Source: Microbacterium suwonense
GTDB lineage: Bacteria > Actinomycetota > Actinomycetes > Actinomycetales > Microbacteriaceae
Length of the DNA stretch: 64,000 nucleotides
Reading direction: 5' to 3'
Assembly: GCF_030296555.1 (NCBI RefSeq)
Contig: NZ_AP027728.1
Location: forward strand, 3,038,001 to 3,102,000
Of the stretch, positions 8,638 through 16,678 are shown one piece after another (position 1 is the first letter of the stretch; the number at the start of each line of letters is the position of its first letter). The notes below the pieces were generated by a model. It searched no databases. It was not told where the DNA came from and saw only the letters and a list, made by a program, of their open reading frames with translations. Both the position numbers and the translations under genes were made by a program.

Positions 8638-9350
8638 TCAGGAGAGCGGCTTGCGCGCGCGGTGCAGCGCGACGATCCCGAAGGTGAGGTTGCGGTATTC
8701 GACATCCGTCCAGCCGGCCTCGCGGATCCACGCCGACAGGGTGCGCTGATCGGGCCAGTCGCGGATCGACTCGTTCAGGTAGTCGTAGGCGTCGCCATTG
8801 GTGCCTGCGAGACGCGCGACCTTCGGCAGCACCTGTGCATTGTAGAACCGGTACAGACCGCGGAACAGCTTTCCGGGAGGAGTGGAGAACTCGTTGATCA
8901 CCATCCGCCCGCCCGGCCTGGTCACTCGGAACAGCTCGGCGAGCGCCTTCTTCGGCTGCTGCACGTTGCGTAGACCGTATGACATGGTCACGGCGTCGAA
9001 CTCGTCGTCGCCGAAGGGGAGATCGGTGGCATCCGCCTGCACGAAGGTGAGATTGGGCAGGTGGCCGTGCCGACGGCGCCCTTCCGCCAGCATCCCGGGG
9101 AGAAGTCGGCGGCGACGACCTGCGCCCCGCTGCCGGCCAAGGAGGCCGATGAGGATGCTGTGCCCGCGGCCAGATCGAGGATGCGCTCGCCGCGCTTCGG
9201 GGCGACTGCGCGCGTCGTCGCGGCACGCCACAGCGCGTCATTGCCGAAGGTCATGGCGGTGTTCGTGCGGTCGTAGCCGGCGGCGACCTGATCGAACATC
9301 CCGCTGACGTGCGAGGGGTCTTTGCCGAGGTCGGCGCGGTTCGGCTCCAT
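8638..9350 (-). pseudogene. menG: Demethylmenaquinone methyltransferase MenG/UbiE, frameshifted as read
   Basis: The SAM-dependent methyltransferase that finishes menaquinone. The N-terminal half (MEPNRADLGKDPSHVSGMFD, then RILDLAAGTA, the SAM-binding loop) is in one frame and the rest (FVQADATDLPFGDDEFDAVT, YGLRNV, PGGRMVINEFSTP) in another. The break is at 9094-9100 in plus-strand CCCGGGGAG; one more G gives DFSPGMLAEGRR and a full 237-residue protein. ATG 9350 is the only sensible start. It is convergent with the PPK2 gene, with three bases between the stops. Likely a functional gene with a base-call error. Confidence 0.87.
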
Positions 9351-9384
9351 CCTTCGATCCTAAGCGGCGCCGTGTCGCCTCATC

Positions 9385-9452
9385 TGTCGGTCGAACGACG
9401 GATGTCGGCCCGAATCCGAGATCTCAGCCGACATTCGTCGTCTCGACCGACA
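9385..9452. repeat. Imperfect palindromic repeat upstream of menG and the DUF402 gene
   Basis: TGTCGGTCGAACGACGGATG (start of the left arm, 9385-9409) pairs with 9427-9452 apart from a few mismatches. It lies in the spacer between two divergent genes. It shares the tetrads GATGTCGG/CCGACAT with palindrome family A but has different flanks, so it could be a distant relative or a regulatory site. Confidence 0.6.
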
Positions 9453-9492
9453 TCCGTGGAAGGCATGCCACGAAGGCGGCGCGCCGCGGTCG

Positions 9493-9498
9493 TAGACT
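9493..9498 (+). promoter_or_regulatory. -10 element of a leaderless promoter (DUF402 gene)
   Basis: TAGACT lies exactly six bases before GTG 9505, with no Shine-Dalgarno sequence between. It fits the leaderless pattern repeated at several genes in this window. Confidence 0.55.
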
Positions 9499-9504
9499 CT
9501 GCGG

Positions 9505-10097
9505 GTGAGCGAGAAGCGTCCCGAACCCGGCACCCCGATGATCCTCCAGTGGCGCAAATGGGACGGCTCACCGCACTGGACGAACGAGGAGATCTACCTC
9601 GGCTCCGATCAGTGGGGCGACTGGCTGGGTCAGCCGAGCGGATGGCGCAGTGCTCGCCCCGGGCGGGAATTCCTCGCGCACTCTCCCGACGTCACGCTCA
9701 TCCCCCGAGCGGATGTCGCTCATGGCGCCGAGTACGCGCCGACGGTGCATCGTCGGCATCCGAAGGGCATGCGCGTCTACATCGACCTCGGCTGGGATCT
9801 GCGATGGACGGATGCCGGCGACCTCGACCCCGTCAGCGGCATGCCGATCCTGCTCACCGGCATCGACATGGATCTCGATGTGGTGCGGGTCGAGGGGAGC
9901 GCGGCACCTGGGTCGACGACCGCGACGAGTGGGCGGAGCACAGCATCCGCTACGGCTACCCGACCGATGTGATGACGCAGCTGGAGGCGCTCGCGCTGGA
10001 TCTGGAGACCCGGGTCCGCGCGCAGGTCGCACCGTTCGACGACGCGACTGCGGATGCCTGGCTCGACCGCCTCGAGGCCCTGGGCCTGGACCGGTGA
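9505..10097 (+). pseudogene. DUF402-domain protein, frameshifted as read
   Basis: A protein with the DUF402 fold, a family that includes nucleoside phosphate hydrolases. Family-like stretches are KWDGSPHWTNEEIYLGSDQW, PKGMRVYIDLGWDLRWTD, GMPILLTGIDMDLDVVR and, in another frame, WVDDRDEWAEHSIRYGYP. The frame breaks at 9893-9898 in gaGGGGAG; one more G gives a continuous protein of about 197 residues. GTG 9505 follows a TAGACT -10 box by six bases. No operon partner: menG is divergent and menF has its own -10 box. Substrate unknown. Confidence 0.78.
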
Positions 10098-10110
10098 CCC
10101 GATGCGAAAT

Positions 10111-10173
10111 GGGGGCCGACACGCCAGATGTCGGACAGAATGCGGCAAAGCGTCCGACATCTGGCGTGTCGGC
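10111..10173. repeat. Palindromic intergenic repeat, family A copy 2
   Basis: The 26-base left arm (10111-10136) is identical to that of the copy at 802. The right arm pairs perfectly over 22 bases (10152-10173) across a 15-base loop of different sequence. Conserved arms with unrelated loops indicate a spreading repeat family rather than chance. It lies 13 bases after the DUF402 stop and could end that transcript. Confidence 0.92.
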
Positions 10174-10222
10174 GGACGGGGCGTGACCCGCCACTGGTGC
10201 AGGTGAGCTCCCCGCACACAAG

Positions 10223-10228
10223 TAGGCT
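10223..10228 (+). promoter_or_regulatory. -10 element of the menF promoter (leaderless)
   Basis: TAGGCT lies six bases before GTG 10235. A purine-rich TGGAGGGG also sits between the box and the start, so either leaderless or short-leader translation is possible. Confidence 0.5.
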
Positions 10229-10234
10229 GGAGGG

Positions 10235-11500
10235 GTGAGCAGCATCCGCCTGGTCGCGCAGACCCGCGAGATCCCACCCGTCGACGATCTGCTGTCGCAC
10301 ACCTCCGCCGTGAGCCCGATCGCCTGGCTGCGCCGTGGTGAGGGGATCGTGGCAGCAGGAGACGGGATCGCGGCATCCGTGCGCATCCCCGCCCGACGGG
10401 ACCGCAAGCGCAGCGAGATCATCGCCGACGCTTGGCGCGAGATCGCCGCGGCCGCTGAGATCGACGACCCGCTCGACCTGCCCGGCACCGGCCTCGTCGC
10501 CTTCGGCGCCCTCGTGTTCGACGAGCAGTCCGCCTCCGACAGCGCCCTCGTCGTGCCGCAGACCGTGTTCGGCCGTCGTGACGGGCGCAGCTGGATCACC
10601 CGCATCCGTGCCGCCGACGGCGAGTTCGCACCCGTCCCCGAGCCGGTCGCCTTCTCGCCGCACTGGGCGGGCCGTGTCGGCCCCGGCGCGCAGACCCCGC
10701 AGGGCTATCAGGAATCCGTGCGGCAGGCGCTGACCGAGATCGCCGCCGATGCATACAGCAAGGTGGTGCTGGCACGCGACCTCGCCGGCACGATCCCCGG
10801 CGACGCCGACCTGCGGCGCCTGGTGCGCGCGCTGTCCACCGACTACCCCGACACGTGGACGTTCGCGGTCGACGGCCTCATCGGCGCCAGCCCCGAGACC
10901 CTGGTCACCACGCATGCCCGCGCGGTGACCGCGCGGGTGCTGGCAGGGACGACGGCTCGCGGTGCGGACCCGGATGCTGATGCCGCGGCCTCGGCGGCGC
11001 TCGCCGCCAGTGCGAAGGACCTCGACGAGCACAGCTACGCGGTGCAGAGCGTGGTTGCCACGCTGCGTCCGCACACCCGCACGCTGACCGCCAGCGACCA
11101 TCCGTTCGTGCTGGAGCTGCCCAACCTGTTCCACCTCGCCACCGACGTGCGCGGCGACCTCGGCGACGGCGATTCCGCGCTTGACCTGGTGGGAGCCATG
11201 CATCCCACCGCTGCCGTCGCAGGCACGCCCACGGATGTCGCGATCGAGGCGATCCGGCGCCTGGAGCCCTTCGACCGTGGCCGCTACGCCGGGCCGGTCG
11301 GCTGGATCGATGCGGCGGGCGACGGCGAATGGGCGATCGCCCTGCGCTGCGCGCAGTTCGCCGACGCCCCCGAGGACGAATCCGGCGCGCGCCGGGTCAC
11401 GGCCTTCGCGGGTGCGGGCATCGTCGAGGGGAGCGATCCCGAGTCGGAGCTGCTGGAGACCCGCGTGAAGTTCCGTCCGCTCGTGGACGCCCTCGCCTGA
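10235..11500 (+). CDS. menF: Isochorismate synthase
   Basis: Predicted to convert chorismate to isochorismate, the first committed step to menaquinone. This 421-residue chorismate-binding enzyme has the conserved C-terminal block: KVVLARDLAG, FAVDGLIGASPETLV, VLAGTTARG, HPTAAVAGTP, YAGPVGWIDAAGDGEWAIALR and GAGIVEGSDPESELLET. These match isochorismate synthases, and the surrounding menA/menD/menG genes argue for the menaquinone role rather than siderophore or folate synthesis. GTG 10235 is supported by the -10 box six bases upstream. This gene shows no frame break. Confidence 0.9.
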   Translation: MSSIRLVAQTREIPPVDDLLSHTSAVSPIAWLRRGEGIVAAGDGIAASVRIPARRDRKRSEIIADAWREIAAAAEIDDPLDLPGTGLVAFGALVFDEQSASDSALVVPQTVFGRRDGRSWITRIRAADGEFAPVPEPVAFSPHWAGRVGPGAQTPQGYQESVRQALTEIAADAYSKVVLARDLAGTIPGDADLRRLVRALSTDYPDTWTFAVDGLIGASPETLVTTHARAVTARVLAGTTARGADPDADAAASAALAASAKDLDEHSYAVQSVVATLRPHTRTLTASDHPFVLELPNLFHLATDVRGDLGDGDSALDLVGAMHPTAAVAGTPTDVAIEAIRRLEPFDRGRYAGPVGWIDAAGDGEWAIALRCAQFADAPEDESGARRVTAFAGAGIVEGSDPESELLETRVKFRPLVDALA

Positions 11501-11605
11501 TCCATCGGGATGCGGCGGGCCGCCGAGGACTCGTCGGCGCGCTGCCCGCGTCGCAGGCGACGGATCTGCACTCCGACCGCGGACATCAGCGGGTGTGCAC
11601 GCAGG

Positions 11606-11611
11606 TAGGCT
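11606..11611 (+). promoter_or_regulatory. -10 element of the polyprenyl synthase promoter (leaderless)
   Basis: TAGGCT lies seven bases before GTG 11619; the gap TGTGGGC has no clear ribosome-binding site. It supports GTG 11619 as the start. Confidence 0.5.
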
Positions 11612-11618
11612 TGTGGGC

Positions 11619-12679
11619 GTGACTTCGAGCCCCGCCACCCCGGGCACGCGACTTGCGAGCCGTCTCGGCTTCAGCGACCGCGTCTTCCTCGGCATCGCCG
11701 GCCGACGCATCGCCGCACGCATCGAAGAGGGCATCGATCTCGTCGAGGCGGGGCTGGCAGAGGAACTGAAGGTCGCCGACCCTGTGGCCGATGCCGCGGC
11801 CCGCTACCTCTACGAAGCCGGCGGCAAGCGCATCCGTCCGGTGCTCACGCTGCTGACCGCGCAGCTGGGCGAGGGGAACATCCCGGCCGTGATCGACGTC
11901 GCCAAGGCTCTGGAGCTCACCCACCTCGGCTCGCTCTATCACGACGATGTGATGGACGGCGCGGACACCCGCCGGGGCGTGCCGGCCGCGCACGGCGTGT
12001 GGGGGAACAACGTCGCGATCCTCACCGGCGACATCCTGTTCTCCCGGGCCAGCCAGATCATGTCGCGCTACGGCGAGCGGGCCATGCGGCTGCAGGCCGA
12101 CACCTTCGAGCGTCTCGTGCTCGGGCAGATGCACGAGACGGTGGGCGTGGGGACGGATGACGACCCCATCGAGTTCTACCTGCAGGTGCTCGCCGACAAG
12201 ACCGGCTCGCTGATCGCCGCGGCCACCCAGGGCGGGGCCATCTTCTCCAACGCGCCCGCGGAGTTCGAGGAGCCGCTTCGCGTCTACGGCGAGAAGGTCG
12301 GGGTCGCGTTCCAGCTGCTTGACGATGTGATCGACCTGTCGGCGGATGCCGAGGAGACCGGCAAGGTGCCCGGCACCGATCTTCGCGCAGGCGTTCCGAC
12401 GATGCCGTCCCTGCTGCTGAGCACCAGCGGCGACCAGGCCGACATCGATCTCGCCCGGCGCATCGACGACGGCGTCACGCGCATCGCCGAGGGGAGGACC
12501 CCGTTCTCCTCGACGGTCCGCTGGCCGAGCTGCGCGACCACGACGCCACCCGACGCACCATGCAGCTCGCCCGCACCTGGACGGCGGATGCCGTCGCCGC
12601 ACTGGGCCCGCTGCCCAAGGGCACGGTGCGCGAATCGCTGACCCGGTTCGCAGAGACTCTCGCTGATCGCAGCAGCTGA
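11619..12679 (+). pseudogene. Polyprenyl diphosphate synthase, frameshifted near the C-terminus as read
   Basis: A trans-isoprenyl diphosphate synthase that extends allylic diphosphates with isopentenyl diphosphate, probably making the menaquinone side chain. Both Asp-rich motifs are present (SLYHDDVMDGADTRRG and QLLDDVIDLSADAEE), along with GGKRIRPVL and HETVG. The frame breaks at 12491-12496 in gaGGGGAGG, just before the last 60 residues. One extra G restores EDPVLLDGPLAELRDHDATR and a 353-residue protein ending ETLADRSS at 12679. The fpr gene follows after 14 bases, possibly co-transcribed. Chain length cannot be deduced. Confidence 0.88.
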
Positions 12680-12693
12680 CGGAAGGAACCCCC

Positions 12694-14067
12694 ATGACCA
12701 AGCTCAGGCTGGCCATCGTCGGGGCGGGACCGGCTGGCATCTATGCCGCTGACATCCTGCTCAAGGCAGAGCGCAAGTTCGATGTCTCCATCGACCTGTT
12801 CGAACAGCTCCCCGCGCCCTACGGGCTGGTGCGCTACGGCGTCGCCCCCGATCACCCCCGCATCAAGGGCATCATCAACGCGCTGCGCGATGTGCTCGAC
12901 CGCGGTGACATCCGGCTGTTCGGCAATGTGCGCTTCGGCACCGACATCACCCTCGACGACCTCAAGCGGCACTACAACGCGGTGATCTTCGCCACCGGGG
13001 CGGTGCGCGACTCCGGCCTGGACATCCCCGGCATCGACGCGGATCACTCCTTCGGCGCCGCCGAGTACGTCAGCTGGTTCGACGGCCACCCCGACGTGCC
13101 GCGTGAGTGGACGCTGGATGCCGAGTCCGTCGGCGTGATCGGCAACGGGAACGTCGCCCTGGATGTGTCGCGCATGCTCGCCAAGCATGCCGAGGATCTG
13201 CTCGTCACCGAGGTTCCGGACAACGTCTATCAGTGTCTGAAGGCCAGCCGCATCACCGATGTGCACATCTTCGGGCGGCGCGGCCCTGCGCAGGTGAAGT
13301 TCACCCCGCTCGAGCTGCGCGAGCTCGGCGAGCTGCGCGACGTCGACATGGTGGTGTACGACGAGGACTTCGAGTACGACGAGGCGTCCAAGCAGGCCGT
13401 CGCCAGCAACAAGCAGGTGATGGTGATGGATCGCATCATGCAGTCCTGGCGCAAGCTGGACTCGGTCAACAACGCCGGCGGCACGGCATCCCGCCGCCTG
13501 CACCTGCACTTCTGGGCGCGGCCGGTGGAGGTCAAGAAGGACGAGAACGGCCGGGTCGCCGCACTCGTGTACGAGCGCACCGCCTCGGACGGCGCCGGGG
13601 GAGCGGTCGGCACCGGCGAGATGCGCGAGATTCCGATGCAGGGGCTGTACCGCGCGATCGGCTACTTCGGCTCCCCGCTGCCCGGCGTGCCCTTCGACAA
13701 GAAGCACGGCGTGATCCCGAACCGTGAGGGTCAGGCGCTGGAGGCCAAGTCGAACCAGCGCGTGCCGGGCATCTACGCCACCGGCTGGATCAAGCGGGGG
13801 CCGGTGGGCCTGATCGGCCACACCAAGTCGGATGCCATGGAGACCGTGCAGCATCTGATCAACGATCAGGGCTCGTGGTGGCAGCCCGAGGACCCCTCGG
13901 ACGAGGCGATCCCCGCACTGCTTGCCGAGCGGGGCGTGGCATGGACAGATCTGGACGGCTGGCATCGCCTGGATGCGCACGAGATCGCCCTCGGCGCTTC
14001 GCAGGAGCGCGAGCGGGTGAAGCTCGTGCCCCGCGACGAGATGGTGCGCGTCTCGCGCGGGGAGTGA
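12694..14067 (+). CDS. fprA: FAD-dependent ferredoxin-NADP+ reductase, FprA (adrenodoxin reductase) type
   Basis: A 457-residue flavoprotein that moves electrons between NADPH and ferredoxin. The FAD-binding Rossmann motif IVGAGPAGIYAAD is at residues 8-20, the NADP-binding motif IGNGNVALDVSRML near 150, and the C-terminal FAD contact GYFGSPLPGVPFD to IYATGWIKRGPVGLIGHT is complete. This arrangement is that of mycobacterial FprA and mitochondrial adrenodoxin reductase. ATG 12694 follows a strong GGAAGGAA (12681-12688). It sits 14 bases after the polyprenyl synthase, probably in one transcript. Confidence 0.93.
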   Translation: MTKLRLAIVGAGPAGIYAADILLKAERKFDVSIDLFEQLPAPYGLVRYGVAPDHPRIKGIINALRDVLDRGDIRLFGNVRFGTDITLDDLKRHYNAVIFATGAVRDSGLDIPGIDADHSFGAAEYVSWFDGHPDVPREWTLDAESVGVIGNGNVALDVSRMLAKHAEDLLVTEVPDNVYQCLKASRITDVHIFGRRGPAQVKFTPLELRELGELRDVDMVVYDEDFEYDEASKQAVASNKQVMVMDRIMQSWRKLDSVNNAGGTASRRLHLHFWARPVEVKKDENGRVAALVYERTASDGAGGAVGTGEMREIPMQGLYRAIGYFGSPLPGVPFDKKHGVIPNREGQALEAKSNQRVPGIYATGWIKRGPVGLIGHTKSDAMETVQHLINDQGSWWQPEDPSDEAIPALLAERGVAWTDLDGWHRLDAHEIALGASQERERVKLVPRDEMVRVSRGE

Positions 14068-14080
14068 GTCGACGCCCGGA

Positions 14081-14086
14081 TAGGGT
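14081..14086 (+). promoter_or_regulatory. -10 element of the hydrolase promoter (leaderless)
   Basis: TAGGGT lies six bases before ATG 14093 with no Shine-Dalgarno sequence between. It lies just past the fprA stop. Confidence 0.5.
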
Positions 14087-14092
14087 GACCTC

Positions 14093-15085
14093 ATGGGGGA
14101 GTGGGTCGCGGATGTGCTCGGCGACGAGTTCGAGCAGCTGACGCTGCCGCTGGAGCCGGATGCCGAGGGCGAGGTCGTCGCGACCCTCGTGCGTGCGCTG
14201 CCGGATGCCGTGCCCTGGTGGCACCTGGGCGGTGACCGGAGGCTGCTCGCCGACGTCGACGTGCTGTACGTGCACGGCTGGTCGGACTACTTCTTCCAGA
14301 AGCGGCTCGCCCGGTTCTGGACCTCGCGCGGAGCACGCTTCTTCGCCCTCGATCTGCGCAAGTACGGCCGCAGCCTGCGGCCGGGGCAGACGCCGGGATT
14401 CATCACCGACCTCGCCGAGTACGACGCCGAGATCGAGGCGGCGCTCGCCGCGCGCGGTGAGGCGACGGGCCGCCGGCTGGTACTGCTGGGGCACTCCACC
14501 GGCGGGCTGGTGCTCAGTCTGTGGGCTTCCCGGCATCCGGAGCAGGTCCATGCCGTCATCCTGAACTCGCCGTGGCTGGAGTTCCAGCTGGGCGCCGCGC
14601 GCACGGCGATCGCGCCGATGGTCGGGCTGCAGGCCCGATGGTGGCCGAAGGATGCCGCCCCGCAGGTGGATCTGGGCTTCTACACGCGCGCGCAGAACGA
14701 GGTCGCCGATCCCGACGACCCGATGGAAGTGGATCTCGCGTGGCGCCCGGAGCAGGCCATGATCGTGCATGCGGCCTGGCTGCACGCCATCCTGCAGGGC
14801 CATCGAGCGGTGTCCAGCGGTCTCGGCATCCCCGCGCCGGTATGCGTGCTGCTCTCGGCACGCACCGCCGTGCCGACCAGGTGGTCGGAGGAGCTCACCC
14901 GCGCCGACAGCGTGCTGGTCGTCGACGACATCGCCCGCGCCGCGCTCAAGCTCGGCTCCTCGGTGACGGTCGAGCGCATCGACGGTGCCCTGCACGACGT
15001 CTTCCTGTCACGACGTGAGGCGCGTCAGGACGCCTACGCGCGACTGGAGCGCTGGGTCACCGGGTGGGCGGCATCCGGCGGTTGA
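14093..15085 (+). CDS. Alpha/beta hydrolase (serine aminopeptidase S33-like)
   Basis: A 330-residue soluble alpha/beta hydrolase. The nucleophile elbow is LLGHSTGGLVLSLWASRHP (Ser in GHSTG), the oxyanion region follows VDVLYVHGWSDYFFQKRLAR, and the likely catalytic His is in DGALHDVFLSR near the C-terminus. These features match the monoacylglycerol lipase/lysophospholipase type (Hydrolase_4). No signal peptide. ATG 14093 follows a TAGGGT -10 box by six bases. The substrate cannot be predicted; an esterase or lysophospholipase role is typical for the family. Confidence 0.85.
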   Translation: MGEWVADVLGDEFEQLTLPLEPDAEGEVVATLVRALPDAVPWWHLGGDRRLLADVDVLYVHGWSDYFFQKRLARFWTSRGARFFALDLRKYGRSLRPGQTPGFITDLAEYDAEIEAALAARGEATGRRLVLLGHSTGGLVLSLWASRHPEQVHAVILNSPWLEFQLGAARTAIAPMVGLQARWWPKDAAPQVDLGFYTRAQNEVADPDDPMEVDLAWRPEQAMIVHAAWLHAILQGHRAVSSGLGIPAPVCVLLSARTAVPTRWSEELTRADSVLVVDDIARAALKLGSSVTVERIDGALHDVFLSRREARQDAYARLERWVTGWAASGG

Positions 15086-15095
15086 CGGAGACGCC

Positions 15096-15186
15096 GGATG
15101 CCGGGGTCGTGACGCTGGCGTCGGATGCCGGGGTCGTGACGCTGGCGTCGGATGCCGGGGTCGTGACGCTGGCGTCGGATGCCGGG
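15096..15186. repeat. 27-bp tandem repeat, about 3.4 copies
   Basis: The 27-base unit begins GGATGCCGGGGTCGTGACGC and ends TGGCGTC. It is repeated without change at 15096-15122, 15123-15149 and 15150-15176, with a partial fourth copy to 15186. It lies between convergent stops of the hydrolase and GntR genes. The unit carries the GGATGC core found in other repeats of this window. Confidence 0.95.
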
Positions 15187-15194
15187 CGAGCCCT

Positions 15195-15854
15195 TCAGAC
15201 GAGGCCGTAGATCGCCCGGACAGCGCGCTCGGCGGCATCCGCATCGCCGCTGCGCAGCGCGGCATCCAGTTCGACGCAGCCGGCGAGCAGCGAGGGCCGA
15301 TGCGCCGGGGTGATCGAGAGCACGCGGAGGGCTCTGGCCAGTGCCACGCTCGCCTCGTCGACGAGCGCCTGCTGCAGCGGGTTGCCGGTGCGCTCCGCCA
15401 GATAGCCGACGGCATCACGGCGGGCCTGCGAGCACGCCGCATCGTCGTCGATGCTGGCGGCGACCTGGGCGATCAGGCCGGACATCGTGGCGACGTCGGC
15501 CTCGGTCAGGCGCGGGCAGGCGAGCCGGGCGATGATGCCGGCCTGATAACCGGCGAAGGCATGCGCGGCCTCGATGGCCTCCGGGGTGAGCTCGCTGACC
15601 TCGGTGTACCGGCTCGGGTACATCACGACCAGCCCGATGCGCTCCAGCCGCTGCAGAGCCTCGCGCACCGGTGTGCGGGATATGGCGAGTTCCTTCGCGA
15701 GATCCGCGTCACGGATGCGATCTCCAGGCGCGAGCTCCCCGCTCACGATGCGTTCCCCGATCAGGTGGAACACGCCCTCGGCCAGCAGATGCTTCCTGCT
15801 CTTGTTCTCGCGGACCTCCACCCGCGGTCGTTCGACGTCCGTCATCGTCCCCAT
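15195..15854 (-). CDS. GntR-family transcriptional regulator (FCD/FadR-type C-terminus)
   Basis: A 219-residue regulator. The N-terminal winged helix-turn-helix has the classic GntR signature: IVSGELAPGDRIRDADLAKE, then SRTPVREALQRLERIGLV. The C-terminal part is all-helical, as in FadR/FCD effector domains, with R/D/H-poor ligand residues, so the effector is unclear. The start is ATG 15854 or ATG 15845, which differ by three residues and are not separated by the sequence. The gene stands alone between a hydrolase and yajQ, with no obvious catabolic operon beside it. Confidence 0.87.
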   Translation of the reverse strand: MGTMTDVERPRVEVRENKSRKHLLAEGVFHLIGERIVSGELAPGDRIRDADLAKELAISRTPVREALQRLERIGLVVMYPSRYTEVSELTPEAIEAAHAFAGYQAGIIARLACPRLTEADVATMSGLIAQVAASIDDDAACSQARRDAVGYLAERTGNPLQQALVDEASVALARALRVLSITPAHRPSLLAGCVELDAALRSGDADAAERAVRAIYGLV

Positions 15855-15951
15855 CCCCCAGAATGCCTCCCGAGCGCCCCTGGCGCCCCGTACTGTGCAC
15901 TCTAGCGGGTGAATCCGACAGTGCCGGGTGGTCGCGGAATGCCCGGCGCGA

Positions 15952-16440
15952 CTACCGGTAGTTGATGAACTGCAGGTCGACGTCGAGGTCGCTGCTCTTG
16001 AGCAGGGCGATCACGGACTGCAGGTCGTCGCGGCTCTTGGACTGCACGCGCAGTTCGTCGCCCTGGATCTGGCTCTTCACGCCCTTCGGGCCCTGATCGC
16101 GGATGATCTTGCTGATCTTCTTCGCGTTCTCGCTGGAGATGCCGTCCTTCAGGGTGCAGACGATGCGGAACTCCTTGCCGCTGGCGAACGGCTCGCCGGA
16201 TTCCAGGCTCTTCAGCGAGATGCCACGCTTGATGAGCTTGGACTGGAACACATCCAGCACGGCCTTCGCGCGTTCCTCGGTGTTCGCCTTGATCAGGATC
16301 GACTCACCGCTCCACTCCACAGAGGCGCCGGTGCCCTTGAAGTCGTAGCGCTGCTCGACCTCCTTGCGCGCCTGGTTGAGGGCGTTCTCCGCCTCCTGGT
16401 GGTCGACCTTGCTGACGATGTCGAAGGATGAATCTGCCAT
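15952..16440 (-). CDS. yajQ: YajQ-family nucleotide-binding protein
   Basis: A 162-residue YajQ/DUF520 protein with two RNP-like domains and a start typical of the family ([13 protein letters not shown], then [21 protein letters not shown], ending DLQFINYR). Family members bind cyclic di-GMP in Xanthomonas and nucleic acids or other nucleotides elsewhere; the role in Actinobacteria is not settled. It is divergent from the ABC importer operon across a 238-base spacer that carries two LacI-type operator-like sites. Confidence 0.95.
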   Translation of the reverse strand: MADSSFDIVSKVDHQEAENALNQARKEVEQRYDFKGTGASVEWSGESILIKANTEERAKAVLDVFQSKLIKRGISLKSLESGEPFASGKEFRIVCTLKDGISSENAKKISKIIRDQGPKGVKSQIQGDELRVQSKSRDDLQSVIALLKSSDLDVDLQFINYR

Positions 16441-16478
16441 GGCGTCATCCTACCGAGGATGCCGTTCTCGGGTCCCCA

Positions 16479-16492
16479 TGGAAGCGTTTCCA
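16479..16492. promoter_or_regulatory. LacI-family operator-like site 1, upstream of sugar importer
   Basis: TGGAAGCGTTTCCA is near-palindromic, with the central CG and AA/TT flanks typical of LacI-family operators. It lies 187 bases before the binding-protein gene and 39 bases from the yajQ start. Confidence 0.6.
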
Positions 16493-16576
16493 CGAGATCG
16501 TTCTCCTTTGGCGCTCGATAACGGCTTGGTATCAGTGGGGTCCGGCGTTGCGCCCGAGCCGGGTTTCTGTGCAGAA

Positions 16577-16590
16577 TGTAAGCGCTTGCA
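16577..16590. promoter_or_regulatory. LacI-family operator-like site 2, upstream of sugar importer
   Basis: TGTAAGCGCTTGCA is near-palindromic with a perfect AAGCGCTT centre. It lies about 89 bases before the binding-protein ATG. Two sites 98 bases apart (start to start) would suit a looping or cooperative repressor such as a MalR-like protein. No lacI-type gene is in the window. Confidence 0.65.
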
Positions 16591-16678
16591 ATTTGGCAGG
16601 CGCGAACGGCTCGCATCGATGCATCCATCGGTGACCGGAGCCGATCGGATTCCCGCATCGAGAGAGGCACACACACCA

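Noticed and set aside
2626..12679. Decay of the menaquinone pathway (menA, menD, menG and polyprenyl synthase all broken)
   Set aside because: The same one-base losses occur in pilM, rplR, rpsK and other unrelated genes, and menF is intact. A shared technical cause explains all of them better.
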